From NCBI GenBank assembly GCA_028280615.1, contig JANQLK010000020.1, positions 1 to 64,000 of the forward strand: DNA of 64,000 bases, read 5' to 3'. The notes below the pieces were generated by a model that was not told where the DNA came from, made no database searches, and worked only from the letters and a program-made list of their open reading frames with translations. Source of the stretch: Woeseiaceae bacterium (GTDB lineage: Bacteria; Pseudomonadota; Gammaproteobacteria; Steroidobacterales; Woeseiaceae). Made by a program: the position numbers and the translations under genes. Shown here piece by piece: positions 54,699 through 63,796 of the stretch (positions are counted from its first letter, which is position 1; each line of letters starts with the position of its first letter).

Positions 54699-56594
54699 CT
54701 ACCAGGCGATGCCGTAGTCCTCGCCGTAGTCGCTCGCGCCGCCCCACATCGTGCCGTTTTCCTTGTCGAACCAGATCGCCGTGATCGGACTGTAGGTCCG
54801 TTCGACGACTTCGACGTCATAGCCCATCTCCGCGAGCGAGTCGCGGACCCAGACGGGCACGCGGCTCGTGACCTGCAGCCGGCCGGGCTCGGCCTGGTGG
54901 GCGCCGAACGAGCTCTGCATCTGGTAGCTCGTGATGTTGTGCGCCTCGGCGGCCTCCTGCACGTTCATGTCGAACTCGACCATGTTGAGAAAGAACTGCA
55001 GCAGGTTCTGGTCCTGGGTGTCTCCGCCCTGCACCGAGAACGCGATCAGCGGCTCACCGTCCTTGAGCGCGAGGCTGGGCGTCAGCGTTGCCCGGGGACG
55101 CTGGCCGGGCTGGACGACGTTGTAGGGATTGAGGCGCTCGTCGAGCACAAAACTCTGCATGCGCTGGCTCAGGCCGATGCCGGTCGATCCCGCGACGAAG
55201 GCGGGAATCCAGCCGCCGCTCGGCGTGATCGAGACCACCCAGCCGTCCGCATCGGCGGCCTGGATCGAGGTCGTGCCGGCGACGAAGGCTTCGTCGTGCG
55301 TCATTCGACGGGCCTGCTGGAATCCGTCCGCGCCTTCGGCGTCGGCGCCAGGCGGTATCGGTGTCCACTGTTCGAGCAGGTCGAGAAACGGATTCTTGCC
55401 GCGCTGGTAGCGGTAGGGGTCGCCGGGGCGCGTCTCGGCGTCGTTGCGTGTCCAGTCGATGCCCTCGCGCCGCTCGTCGGCATAGCGCTTCGACAGCAGA
55501 CCCTCGATCGGTTCCTCGGGCGGCACGTACGGATCGCCGTAGTAGAAGTCGCGATCCGCGAACGCAAGATTCATCGCCTGGTAAAGCGCGTGAATATACC
55601 GGGCGCTGTTGTAGCCCATGCTCTTGAGGTCGATTGCTTCCAGAATGTTGAGCGCCTGCAGTAAGACGGGACCCTGCACCCACGTCGTCAACTTGTATAC
55701 GTCGATGCCCTTGTAATTCGTGCTGACGGGCTCCTCGATGTACACCTGCCAACCGTCCAGGTCCTGCATCGTGATCAGGCCCCCGTACTCCGCCGAGCTG
55801 CGGACGATTTCTTCCGCGATATCGCCGCGGTAGAAGCGGTCGTAAGCCGCGTAGATGGCTTCCTTGCGGCTTTTGCCGGCATCGAGTGCCGAGCGCTCGG
55901 CGTCGACGAGCTTCTCGAGCGTCGCCAGCAGGTCCGGCTGCCGGAACACTTCGCCCGGGTAGGGCGCGGCGCGCGCCTGGCTGTTGTCCTCCTCGAGGTG
56001 CGGCAGAAACACACGCTTCGAGTACGACCATTGCGACAGCACGTCCTTGCGCCGCTCCATGTTGTCGGCCTGAGCCTTCTCGATCGGGTAGCCTTCGGCC
56101 ATCTGCATGGCGGGCTCAAGGACCTCGCGGAGGCTCAGTTCGCCATACTCGGCCAGCATGACCATGAGACCGCCGGGCGTGCCCGGCGTCACGGCCGCGA
56201 GCGGGCCGTACTCGGGCGGATACACCATGCCCTTCTCGCGGAAGAACTCGGCCGTGGCGCCCGTTGGCGCGACACCGAGCGCGTTGATGCCTTTCACCTC
56301 GCCAGTGCCGGGGTTGTAGATCAGCGCCTGCGTCTCGCCGCCCCAGCCGAGCGTGTCCCACATCGTGGACGTCGCGGCCAGCATGGCGCAGGCCGCGTCG
56401 ACGGCATTGCCGCCGCGCGAGAACGTCATGGCACCGGCGGTCGCGGCGAGCGGCTTGCCCGTCACGGCAACCCAGTGTTTACCGTGAAGCACGGGTTTGT
56501 TGCTGGCCTCCGCGATCGTCAGGGGCGCGACCGGTAGCAGCCAGATGGCAAGCACGAGCAGTGAGCCTCTGACTGTCGGACTGAGATTTCGCAT
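54699..56594 (-). CDS. Gamma-glutamyltransferase family protein, exported
   Basis: The ATG at 56594 begins a 631-residue protein with a signal peptide (GSLLVLAIWLLPVAPLTIAEA). The Ntn-hydrolase precursor follows. The large subunit holds GGNAVDAACAMLAATSTM and GETQALIYNPG. The autocleavage site is in VAGTTSIQAADADGWVVS, where the second Thr is the expected nucleophile, and the small subunit carries PSGGWIPAF. Family enzymes hydrolyse or transfer gamma-glutamyl groups, or act as acylases. The usual oxyanion SS pair of classic GGT is not evident. It converges with the HupE gene (17 bases) and diverges from a DUF885 gene. Confidence 0.88.
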   Translation of the reverse strand: MRNLSPTVRGSLLVLAIWLLPVAPLTIAEASNKPVLHGKHWVAVTGKPLAATAGAMTFSRGGNAVDAACAMLAATSTMWDTLGWGGETQALIYNPGTGEVKGINALGVAPTGATAEFFREKGMVYPPEYGPLAAVTPGTPGGLMVMLAEYGELSLREVLEPAMQMAEGYPIEKAQADNMERRKDVLSQWSYSKRVFLPHLEEDNSQARAAPYPGEVFRQPDLLATLEKLVDAERSALDAGKSRKEAIYAAYDRFYRGDIAEEIVRSSAEYGGLITMQDLDGWQVYIEEPVSTNYKGIDVYKLTTWVQGPVLLQALNILEAIDLKSMGYNSARYIHALYQAMNLAFADRDFYYGDPYVPPEEPIEGLLSKRYADERREGIDWTRNDAETRPGDPYRYQRGKNPFLDLLEQWTPIPPGADAEGADGFQQARRMTHDEAFVAGTTSIQAADADGWVVSITPSGGWIPAFVAGSTGIGLSQRMQSFVLDERLNPYNVVQPGQRPRATLTPSLALKDGEPLIAFSVQGGDTQDQNLLQFFLNMVEFDMNVQEAAEAHNITSYQMQSSFGAHQAEPGRLQVTSRVPVWVRDSLAEMGYDVEVVERTYSPITAIWFDKENGTMWGGASDYGEDYGIAW

Positions 56595-56817
56595 GGGTTT
56601 CGCTCGCGGGGGTACAGGGTCGCGAAGACGATAGCACGACGCCCGGGGTGCTTCAGGCGCGCCGGCTCTGCCGCGCGATCGATTCGCTGACGGCAGCGAT
56701 GGCGACGGCGGGGCGGCGTGGCAGGACCGGTCGCGATCGATGTCGCCTGACAGCATGATGTGCCGTCTTGACCACGAACCCGAACGAACTGTCCGCTTGA
56801 TCATCGGCACAACGGAA

Positions 56818-56846
56818 TTGGCTGCAATGCTCGATATGCGTACAAT
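56818..56846 (+). promoter_or_regulatory. Candidate sigma-70 promoter for the DUF885 gene
   Basis: TTGGCT (56818-56823) and TACAAT (56841-56846) are separated by 17 bases, leaving a leader of about 80 bases. The rest of the 56595-56931 interval has no gene and no clear minus-strand promoter. Confidence 0.5.
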
Positions 56847-56931
56847 CGTGCGCACTGCGCGCAACACGGGCTGAGACTTCGTCGCAAGACCGCGGCTGGG
56901 TGCGGGCCGACCAGGAGCGAGCGCTCGCCTG

Positions 56932-58701
56932 ATGATACGTCTATGCAATAAGGGACACCTCGAGCGCCGGCCCGCGGCCGCGGGCCGGGTTGCCGGCGGC
57001 GCGGGCGTCGTCTTGAGCATTGTCATACTCGCGCTGGCGACCGGTGTTGCACGGGCCGACGACCCGCCGTCGCGTCCGGATCTCGTCGAGATCTTCCTGG
57101 ACGCCCGGGCACTGTCCCGGCCCGACGTCGTCGACGGCGTGCCCGACTACGGTAAAGCCGCCGTAGAACGGCAAAAGCAGATCCTCGCCGACCTCAGATC
57201 CCGCTTCGACGAACTCGACCCGGCCGACTGGCCGCCTCGCGACAAGGTCGACTACCTCCTGGTGCGCGCGGAACTCGACAAGCTCGAGTACGGGATCTAC
57301 GTGTATCGTGCGCCGTCGCGCAGCCCGAATTTCTATCTCTCCTCGATCTCCTCGTTCGGGATGTCGAGCGGCGCCACGTTGAGCCGGCTCGGTGCCCTCG
57401 TGCAGGCACCGCCGCCGTTCGACGCTGCCAGGGCGGACGCGATCCTCGCGCAAATGCGGCTGATCCCGAGAATCCTCGAGCAGGCCAAGGCGAACCTGAC
57501 CGAGCCGAACGTCGAGATGTCGCGCTGGGCGCTGTCGGCGCTCAACGACGTCGAGGCGAGCAGCCGCGCCTTTGCCGCGGGTCTAGCACCGCACTTCCCC
57601 GCGGCGCAGGCGGCAGAGTTGAATCCAGCCGCCAGGGCCATGGGGGAGGCGCTCGAAGACTACCGTCGCTGGATCGAGGAGCGCCTGCCCGACATGGCGC
57701 ACGCCGAACCGATCGGCCGCGAGATGTACGACTGGTTGCTGCAGCGGGTCTGGCTGTTGCCGTATGACGCCGACGATGTACTGCGTTTCGGCGAACAGGA
57801 GTACGGCCGCTACCTCGCCTTCACCGAGTTCGAGGAGGCGCGTAATCGCGGCTTGCCCGTGCCGTCGAGGGTTCCCACCACCGAGATCTACGCGGTCAGG
57901 ACGGCCGAGGACGCGCGCGCAATCCGGCGCTTTCTCGCGCAGCGCCAGGCGCTGACGATCCCGGACTTCGTGGGACCGTACCGCCGTACCGAGATGCCCC
58001 CCTACATACAGGCGTTTTCGCTCTGGGCGGGGTTGAGCGGCTACTCGACGGATGACAACGCTGCGGTCAAGTACTCGGTGCCGGAGGATCACCCGTATAC
58101 CGGGACCTACTGGGAGTCGATCATGCGTGTCGACCCGAGCACCAACATCTTTCACGACGGCATACCCGGGCATCACTTCCAGGGGGTCGTGTCGCGCCGC
58201 CACCCGTCGCCGATCCGGTCGAAGCGGCGCGACCGGTTCAAGAGCGAGGGCTGGGCGACCTACTGGGAAGAGACCGCCGTGCAGCTCGGCTTCTATGACG
58301 AGCGGCCGCGCAGCCGCGAGCTGATTTACAACTTCCTGCGCCTGCGCGCCCTGAGGGTCATCGTGGATGTACGTATGGCGCTCGGCGAGATGGGCGCCGA
58401 GCAGGCCATCGAGGCACTGATGACCGTACCGATGGACCGGCGCATCGCCAGCGAGGAGGCCGATGACTTTTTCGCGGCGCCCACCGGCGGCATCGTCTAC
58501 CAGATCGGCAAGATGCAGATCGAGCGCTTGCTTGGCGAGCGGCGCAACGATCTCGGGGACGCCTTTCACCTCGGCGAGTTCCACGACGAACTGGTTGCCG
58601 CGGCGTGGGTGCCGATCGCGTTGACGCGCTACGAAATGACCGGGCGTGACGACGAGCTAAGCAGGATGCTCGCCGACGATCGGCCGCTACCATCGCGATA
58701 G
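56932..58701 (+). CDS. DUF885 exported protein (predicted metallopeptidase-like), copy 2
   Basis: The 589-residue protein has a basic start and a hydrophobic segment ending near VARADDPP (signal peptide). The DUF885 core carries FHDGIPGHHFQG and SEGWATYWEETAVQLG around residues 405-450, and ends with GGIVYQIGKMQIERLLGERR and GEFHDELV. The family's usual H-E-x-x-P-G-H appears here with Asp for Glu, which may still be catalytic. Overall similarity to the protein at 39332 is limited to these motifs and the C-terminus. Its divergent neighbour is a gamma-glutamyltransferase, consistent with peptide breakdown. Confidence 0.87.
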   Translation: MIRLCNKGHLERRPAAAGRVAGGAGVVLSIVILALATGVARADDPPSRPDLVEIFLDARALSRPDVVDGVPDYGKAAVERQKQILADLRSRFDELDPADWPPRDKVDYLLVRAELDKLEYGIYVYRAPSRSPNFYLSSISSFGMSSGATLSRLGALVQAPPPFDAARADAILAQMRLIPRILEQAKANLTEPNVEMSRWALSALNDVEASSRAFAAGLAPHFPAAQAAELNPAARAMGEALEDYRRWIEERLPDMAHAEPIGREMYDWLLQRVWLLPYDADDVLRFGEQEYGRYLAFTEFEEARNRGLPVPSRVPTTEIYAVRTAEDARAIRRFLAQRQALTIPDFVGPYRRTEMPPYIQAFSLWAGLSGYSTDDNAAVKYSVPEDHPYTGTYWESIMRVDPSTNIFHDGIPGHHFQGVVSRRHPSPIRSKRRDRFKSEGWATYWEETAVQLGFYDERPRSRELIYNFLRLRALRVIVDVRMALGEMGAEQAIEALMTVPMDRRIASEEADDFFAAPTGGIVYQIGKMQIERLLGERRNDLGDAFHLGEFHDELVAAAWVPIALTRYEMTGRDDELSRMLADDRPLPSR

Positions 58702-58830
58702 CGCAGCGGTCGGCGATTCAGGAACTGCCGTCTGCGCGTGCAAAGCCGTTTGCGTCTCGCAGAGTACCTATGTTTTATGCGCACGGATGGCTTTAGAATC
58801 CTGTGCTTCCGAATGTCCACGGAGGCGCGC

Positions 58831-59439
58831 ATGCAGCCCTTATGCCCAGCGAGACTCTGGTTAACTGTCGCCGTCTCGGCGCTGGTCTTGTCATCAATCG
58901 GAACCACGGCGAATGCGCAGCGGGCCGGGCAGTCGACAACCGTCAGAACGGGCACGGTCAGCGCAATGAGGTCCGTCGACCTCAACGATTCCAACGCGAT
59001 TGGCGGCGCTCTCGTGGGTGGCGCGTTCGGTGCAGCCCTGACCCGCTCCTCCAAGAGCAGCAGCCGCCGGAATCGCAACGCGGCCATTGGTGCCGTGTTG
59101 GGCGGTGCGGCCGCTGCATCCAAGACACGACCCGGGCGCGTCTATACGATCAGCACGAACGAAGGCACGATGATCCAGATCGCGACCGAGCAGACGGAGC
59201 TCAGGATCGACGACTGCGTGTACGTCGAGGAGTCCGGCGGTACCGCGAACATTCGCCGCGCGCCCGCGACGGTATGTGAGCCCGAAAGCGCCGAGGTGTT
59301 GGCCGACGCGGATATCGTCGCGGAGCTTGTCGAGGAGGCGGATGAATGCGCGGCTGCGAAGCAGGAACTCGTCGACGCGGATGACGACGCGGCGGTCGAC
59401 AGAGCGGTCCGCAAGGTCAAAATCCTCTGTTACGACTAG
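58831..59439 (+). CDS. Exported glycine-zipper protein (SlyB/17 kDa antigen-like)
   Basis: GGAGG five bases before the ATG at 58831 decides the start. The 202-residue protein has a signal peptide (LWLTVAVSALVLSSIGTTANA) and two glycine-zipper stretches, AIGGALVGGAFGAAL and AAIGAVLGGAAAA, separated by a basic Ser/Arg loop (SSKSSSRRNR). A small beta domain follows (RVYTISTNEGTMIQIATEQ), then an acidic tail. Glycine zippers insert in or associate with membranes; SlyB-like proteins are envelope components. No lipobox cysteine is seen. Confidence 0.75.
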   Translation: MQPLCPARLWLTVAVSALVLSSIGTTANAQRAGQSTTVRTGTVSAMRSVDLNDSNAIGGALVGGAFGAALTRSSKSSSRRNRNAAIGAVLGGAAAASKTRPGRVYTISTNEGTMIQIATEQTELRIDDCVYVEESGGTANIRRAPATVCEPESAEVLADADIVAELVEEADECAAAKQELVDADDDAAVDRAVRKVKILCYD

Positions 59440-59532
59440 CGCGGCAACACAAAGCTTGAGCTTCAATGACTTGGCGGCGCGCTGCGTCGCAGCCGTGTGC
59501 TGGCGCACGGATAGCAGAACAGGAGTAGTAGC

Positions 59533-60609
59533 ATGAAGATTGCGGTACTGGGTGCAGGTGCCGGCGGCACGGCGATGGCCTTCGACTGCGCAACCCACGG
59601 CCACGAAGTTCGGCTGTTCGACTTCGAAGCGTTTCCCGAGAATATCGCTGCCGTCGCGGCACAGGGTGGCATCCACTCCGACGGCGACCTGTCCGGCTTC
59701 GCCGAGCTTGCGGGGGCCGGTCATGACATCGATGCTGCCCTCGACGGTGCGGAACTCGTATACGTCGTCGGTCCTGCGTACAGCACCGAGCCGTTCGGCG
59801 AGGCGGTCAGGGGCAGGCTCGAGGCCGGACAAACCGTCGTCGTCAGCCCGAGCAGCTGCGGCGGCGCACTGGCGTTCAAGAAAGCCGCGGGGCTGGAGGT
59901 CGACGACCACTCCGTTTGCGTGGCGGAAACGTCCACGCTGCACTACGCGGTGCGACTGACAGAGCCCGGCCGGCTGCGCGTTTTCCTGAAGCTCAAAGCC
60001 GGAAACCTGCTGGCAGCGCTCCCGGCGACCCGTACCGGTGATGTCCTCGCAATGATCGCCGACGTCTATCCGGGCATGGAGCCCGCGCAGAGCGTGCTGC
60101 AAACGAGCCTGCAAAATGCGAACCCGATCATTCATCCTTCGGTCACGCTCGCCAATGCGGCGCGAATCGACACCGAGGGCCACGATTTTCTCTTCTACGA
60201 GGAGGGCGTCAGCGACGCGACCGGGCGTCTGATCGAGGCACTCGACAAAGAGCGCATCGCGATCGGCGCGGCGATGAATATCGAGGTCCTGCCTGACCCC
60301 GCAATGGGGATGCGACAGGGCTACATGCTGGCCGACAACTACGGCGAGGCGTACCGCAACGCACCCGGGTTTCTTGGCATTTCGGCCCAGCCGCAGCTCG
60401 ATCATCGCTATCTCAACGAGGACGTCGGCTACGGGCTGGTCTTCATGGCGGCGCTGGGTCGCCAGCTCGACGTTGCAACACCGAACATCGATGCGATGAT
60501 TCGCCTGACCTCGGTGCTAATGGCGCGCGAGTACGCGAGCGAGGCGCGGCGAACCCCGGAGACGCTCGGCATCGCCGACAAGTCCCCCGAAGAGCTGGCC
60601 GCGCTTTGA
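59533..60609 (+). CDS. NAD(P)-dependent octopine/opine dehydrogenase-family protein
   Basis: The 358-residue protein has an N-terminal Rossmann motif (IAVLGAGAGGTAMAFDCATHGHEVRLFD, residues 3-30 in part) and a C-terminal all-helical domain with NANPIIHPSVTLANA, where the conserved Asn-Pro-x-x-His of opine dehydrogenases holds the catalytic His. Family enzymes condense an amino acid and a keto acid reductively, or the reverse. AGGAGT precedes the ATG by eight bases. It is followed by a glycosyltransferase gene after 58 bases, possibly in the same transcript. Confidence 0.86.
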   Translation: MKIAVLGAGAGGTAMAFDCATHGHEVRLFDFEAFPENIAAVAAQGGIHSDGDLSGFAELAGAGHDIDAALDGAELVYVVGPAYSTEPFGEAVRGRLEAGQTVVVSPSSCGGALAFKKAAGLEVDDHSVCVAETSTLHYAVRLTEPGRLRVFLKLKAGNLLAALPATRTGDVLAMIADVYPGMEPAQSVLQTSLQNANPIIHPSVTLANAARIDTEGHDFLFYEEGVSDATGRLIEALDKERIAIGAAMNIEVLPDPAMGMRQGYMLADNYGEAYRNAPGFLGISAQPQLDHRYLNEDVGYGLVFMAALGRQLDVATPNIDAMIRLTSVLMAREYASEARRTPETLGIADKSPEELAAL

Positions 60610-60667
60610 CGCGGTCCTGCCCTGACGGGCTGGAATCGGCCGTGCGCTGACGAGCCTTTCATAGCGC

Positions 60668-61951
60668 GTGCGTATCGGTCTGCAAACCTGGGGCAGCGAG
60701 GGCGACGTCCGGCCTTTTCTCGCCCTCGCCGCGGCCCTCTCCAGGCGAGGTCACGGCGTCCGGCTGGTCATCACCGAAATCGACGACCGTGACTACGCGC
60801 GCTACGCGGATACGCTCGGCGTCGATATCGAAATGGTTGCATCGCCGGTGCTGGCTTCCGAGGTCGAGATCATGCGTGTCGGCGACACCCTGCTCGCGAT
60901 GGGCAGCGCGTACCGCCAGGGACGCTATATCGCCGAACGATTGTTCGAGCCCGGAGTGCCCGAGATGTTCACAGCCGCTCGCGACCTGGCGGGCTGGAGT
61001 GACGTGATCGTGCGGCACTACTTCCACCATCCCTGCGGCGCCGCCGCGGATCTGGCGGGCGTGCCGCAGGCCAGTCTGTCGTTCTCACCCGATGCCATCG
61101 CTTCGGCTGACCAGCCGCCGGGCGATCTTCCGGATCTCGGCAGCCTGTCCAACCGATTTCTCTGGAAGCTGGCCCGCCGGGAACTCGACCGGACTTTCCT
61201 GCCGCCGATCAATCGCCTGCGCGAGCAGAGCGGACTCGCGCCGCTGCCGAATACGATGCGCGGTTGGTATTCGCCGCGGCTGAATGTCGTTGCCGTGTCG
61301 CCGTTTATCCGGCCGCCGTCCGCGGATTGGGCGCCCGCGCACCGGGTATCGGGATTCCTGAACCTGCCGGAAAGCCAGCGCTTCGACCCATTGCCGGAGA
61401 CTGTGGATGCCTTTCTCGAGGCCGGCGAAGCGCCGGTTTTCGTTGGCTTCGGCAGCCTGACTCCAAGGGATTCGGCGCACGTGCGGGAAACGCTCGATGT
61501 AATAGAGAATGCGGTGAGTCGTGCGGGCTGCCGCGCGATCGTGCAGGGGCTCGCGGAGCCCGCGACAGGAACCTCCTCGCTGTTGCACGTCGGCCGCGTT
61601 CCGCACGCAAAGCTCTTTCCGCGCTGCGCGGCGATCGTGCATCACGCCGGGGCCGGCACTACCCAGACCGCAACGCTATCGGGCGTCCCGAGCGTTTGCG
61701 TACCGCACCTCGCGGACCAGTTCTACTGGAGCCGACGCTTGTACAAGCTCGGTACCGCGGTCAAACCGCTGAAGCGTAAACGGCTGACGGCCCGCCGGCT
61801 CGCGGGGCGCCTCGCGGATGTGCTCGGTTCCGAGGAGAGGCGGGAGCGGGCGCAGTCGCTCGCCGCGCGTATGTCGGGCGAGTGCGGCGACGAGCGCGCG
61901 GCGGACCTGATCGAATCGCTGGCCGAGTCACGACCCGCAGCGGGCGAGTAG
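60668..61951 (+). CDS. UGT-like glycosyltransferase, GT1 family
   Basis: The 427-residue protein begins with the GT28/UGT N-terminal motif (IGLQTWGSEGDVRPFLALA). The donor-binding region is at residues ~315-360: VPHAKLFPRCAAIVHHAGAGTTQTA and GVPSVCVPHLADQFYW, the hallmark of sterol/macrolide/glycopeptide glucosyltransferases. It transfers a nucleotide sugar to a lipid or natural product in the cytosol. The start is GTG 60668. Its 3' end overlaps the convergent small membrane protein gene by 24 bases. Confidence 0.9.
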   Translation: MRIGLQTWGSEGDVRPFLALAAALSRRGHGVRLVITEIDDRDYARYADTLGVDIEMVASPVLASEVEIMRVGDTLLAMGSAYRQGRYIAERLFEPGVPEMFTAARDLAGWSDVIVRHYFHHPCGAAADLAGVPQASLSFSPDAIASADQPPGDLPDLGSLSNRFLWKLARRELDRTFLPPINRLREQSGLAPLPNTMRGWYSPRLNVVAVSPFIRPPSADWAPAHRVSGFLNLPESQRFDPLPETVDAFLEAGEAPVFVGFGSLTPRDSAHVRETLDVIENAVSRAGCRAIVQGLAEPATGTSSLLHVGRVPHAKLFPRCAAIVHHAGAGTTQTATLSGVPSVCVPHLADQFYWSRRLYKLGTAVKPLKRKRLTARRLAGRLADVLGSEERRERAQSLAARMSGECGDERAADLIESLAESRPAAGE

Positions 61952-62203
61952 CATCAGCACGATCACTGCTGCGATAGAGCCGACGTAGGTGCGCATCGAC
62001 ACGGTCTTGCCCTCCATGCTGTCCCAGACGCTTCGGCTCCAGCTCCGGACACCCGCCAGCGGGTCGGGCGCGTGCTCCTCGAAGGTCGGGCCGGACGGCG
62101 ATGGCGCATCCTCCGGTGGCGGCTTTTCGGTAGCCGGTTCGCCGTTCGCTTTCGGCTCTTCCTCGGGTTTGCTGGACCCGGCTTCGCCCTTGTCGTCACT
62201 CAT
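61928..62203 (-). CDS. Small tail-anchored membrane protein, hypothetical
   Basis: The 91-residue protein starts at ATG 62203 after GCGAGGG. The first ~55 residues are acidic, Pro/Glu/Lys-rich and probably disordered (KPEEEPKANGEP, KPPPEDAPSPSG). Then comes a Trp-containing amphipathic stretch (GVRSWSRSVWDSME) and a C-terminal membrane helix (YVGSIAAVIVLMLLARC). This points to a tail-anchored inner membrane protein. No family is recognised. The last 24 bases overlap the glycosyltransferase gene on the other strand. Confidence 0.65.
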   Translation of the reverse strand: MSDDKGEAGSSKPEEEPKANGEPATEKPPPEDAPSPSGPTFEEHAPDPLAGVRSWSRSVWDSMEGKTVSMRTYVGSIAAVIVLMLLARCGS

Positions 62204-62288
62204 GGCACAACCCTCGCTGGCGATGGACAGGCGTTTAGTGTAGCGCGGACCTAATGACGCAGGACACAAGCCGCCGGGAGGCCGCCCG

Positions 62289-63515
62289 TCAGGCGGATTT
62301 GCGTTCAGCGTGCTGCGCGTCGTCCGACAGGCCCGTCACGCGGTCGCAGATAGTCTTGCCGATCGGAATGGCCGACGTCGCGGCGGGCGAGGGCGCGTTG
62401 CAGACGTGCAGGCTTCTCGGCGTGTTCGCGAACAGGAAGTCGTTGATCATGTTGCCCCTGGCATCGACGGCCTGGGCGCGGACGCCGGTAGGCCAGGGCC
62501 TCAGATCGCCGCGCCTGAGGGACGGGGCGTAGCGCTGAATCTGGCGCAGGAAACTGGTCTTGAACAAGGCATTCCGGAGTTCGATCAGGCCGGGCCGGAC
62601 GTGTTGCGACAAGAGCCGCCAGGTGCCTGGATAGCTCAGCATCGACAGCGTGTCGCGGGCGCTCACGTTTATTCGGCCGTAGCCCTCGCGCTTGAAGCCC
62701 AGGCAGGCCGTCGGTCCGACCGTGATCGAGCCGTCGATCATCCGGGTCAGGTGCACGCCCAGGAACGGCAGCGCCGGATTGGGAACCGGGTATATCAGGT
62801 GCTTGATGATGTCGTTGTGGCTCGCATTGAGCGCGTAGTATGCGCCGCGGAACGGGACGATTCGGAAACCGGCCTCGACGTCGAGCATCGCGGCGAGCCG
62901 GTCGGCCATGAGGCCGCCGCAGGCGATGACGTAGCCAGCGCTGATCGCGCCGCCGGTATTGGTCCGAACATCGATATGACGTTCGCCTTCCGTCATGCCG
63001 CTGACGGCCGTGCCGAGGCGGATTTCGCCGCCGGCACGTTCGAAGCTTGCCGCCATTGCCCGGCACATGCCCGGGTAGTCGACGATGCCGGTCCTGGGCG
63101 ACAAGAGCGCCTTCACGGCCCTGATGTTGGGCTCGAGTTCCCGCGCCGCGGCGCCGTCGATCAGCTCGATATTGAGGCCGTTGTCCTTGGCACGCTCGTA
63201 GAGCGCGTCGAGGCGGCCGATCTCGCTGTCCTCGGTGGCGACGATCAGTTTGCCGCACTGCTCGTAGTCGACGCCGTGTTCCTCGCAGAATTCGACCGTT
63301 GCCGTGACGCCTTCGCGGCAAAGCCGCGCTTTGAGGCTGTCGGGCGGATAGTAGATGCCGGCATGAATGACGCCCGAGTTGCGGCCGGTCTGGTGCATGG
63401 AGACGGCCCGTTCCTTTTCGATCAGGACGATCGATGCCTCGGGGAGCCGCTGCTTGAGCTGCCAGGCCGTGGACAGGCCGACGATTCCACCGCCGATGAT
63501 TGCATAGTCGTACAT
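62289..63515 (-). CDS. lhgO: L-2-hydroxyglutarate dehydrogenase/oxidase
   Basis: The 408-residue protein matches LhgO in length and motifs. It has the FAD Rossmann motif YAIIGGGIVGLSTAWQL, the acidic residue in VLIEKE, then HQTGRNSGVIHAGIYYPPDSLKARLC, which is diagnostic of the L-2-HG dehydrogenase group. C-terminal regions include GPTACLGFKREGY and NAPSPAATSAIPIG. The enzyme oxidises L-2-hydroxyglutarate to 2-oxoglutarate and passes electrons to the membrane quinone pool or oxygen. It diverges from the rimP leader. The ATG at 63515 is chosen over the frame to 63644, which would add 43 residues unrelated to the family. Confidence 0.92.
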   Translation of the reverse strand: MYDYAIIGGGIVGLSTAWQLKQRLPEASIVLIEKERAVSMHQTGRNSGVIHAGIYYPPDSLKARLCREGVTATVEFCEEHGVDYEQCGKLIVATEDSEIGRLDALYERAKDNGLNIELIDGAAARELEPNIRAVKALLSPRTGIVDYPGMCRAMAASFERAGGEIRLGTAVSGMTEGERHIDVRTNTGGAISAGYVIACGGLMADRLAAMLDVEAGFRIVPFRGAYYALNASHNDIIKHLIYPVPNPALPFLGVHLTRMIDGSITVGPTACLGFKREGYGRINVSARDTLSMLSYPGTWRLLSQHVRPGLIELRNALFKTSFLRQIQRYAPSLRRGDLRPWPTGVRAQAVDARGNMINDFLFANTPRSLHVCNAPSPAATSAIPIGKTICDRVTGLSDDAQHAERKSA

Positions 63516-63587
63516 GGCCGCTAATGTAGTCGCTCGACCGGGCCCCGTCCACGACGCGAATCCGACTTCTTCGAGGCGCCACAGGCA

Positions 63588-63617
63588 TTGCGAACGCCCG
63601 AAGGTATGCCGTATAAT
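63588..63617 (+). promoter_or_regulatory. Sigma-70 promoter of the rimP leader
   Basis: TTGCGA (63588-63593) and a perfect TATAAT (63612-63617) are spaced by 18 bases. Transcription should start near 63624, just before the structured leader. Confidence 0.8.
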
Positions 63618-63631
63618 CGCGCGCCAGTGCA

Positions 63632-63708
63632 TGGGTGGGGACACGTCGCTGACGTGCGACCCACGCTACCAGGGTCCTGGTAGGCCAAACCCCGCTCAGG
63701 GGTTTTTT
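63632..63708 (+). promoter_or_regulatory. Structured rimP leader with intrinsic terminator (attenuator candidate)
   Basis: TGGGT (63632-63636) pairs with ACCCA (63659-63663) around an inner CACGTC-GCT-GACGTG hairpin. CTACCAGG-GT-CCTGGTAG follows at 63666-63683. A third hairpin (ACCCC-GCTCA-GGGG) ends in six T residues (63703-63708). The layout of hairpins followed by a terminator ahead of rimP resembles the rimP leader described in Gammaproteobacteria. It would attenuate the rimP-nusA-infB transcript. Confidence 0.75.
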
Positions 63709-63741
63709 GTTGTCCGAACGGCAACGACAGGCACGCTTTGG

Positions 63742-63765
63742 AAATGGGCCTTTGGCCCATTTTTT
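63742..63765 (+). terminator. Second terminator-like hairpin in the rimP leader
   Basis: AAATGGGCC, loop TTT and GGCCCATTT are followed by more T residues. It lies only 32 bases before the rimP start, so it may be a second control point rather than a true end. Confidence 0.7.
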
Positions 63766-63796
63766 GTTTTGAAAACAATGTGTTATCAGGTGTTTC

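Noticed and set aside
62310..63524. 404-codon open frame on the plus strand opposite lhgO
   Set aside because: Antisense shadow of a high-GC gene; composition is Arg/Ala/Asp-rich without any domain, while lhgO on the other strand has clear motifs.
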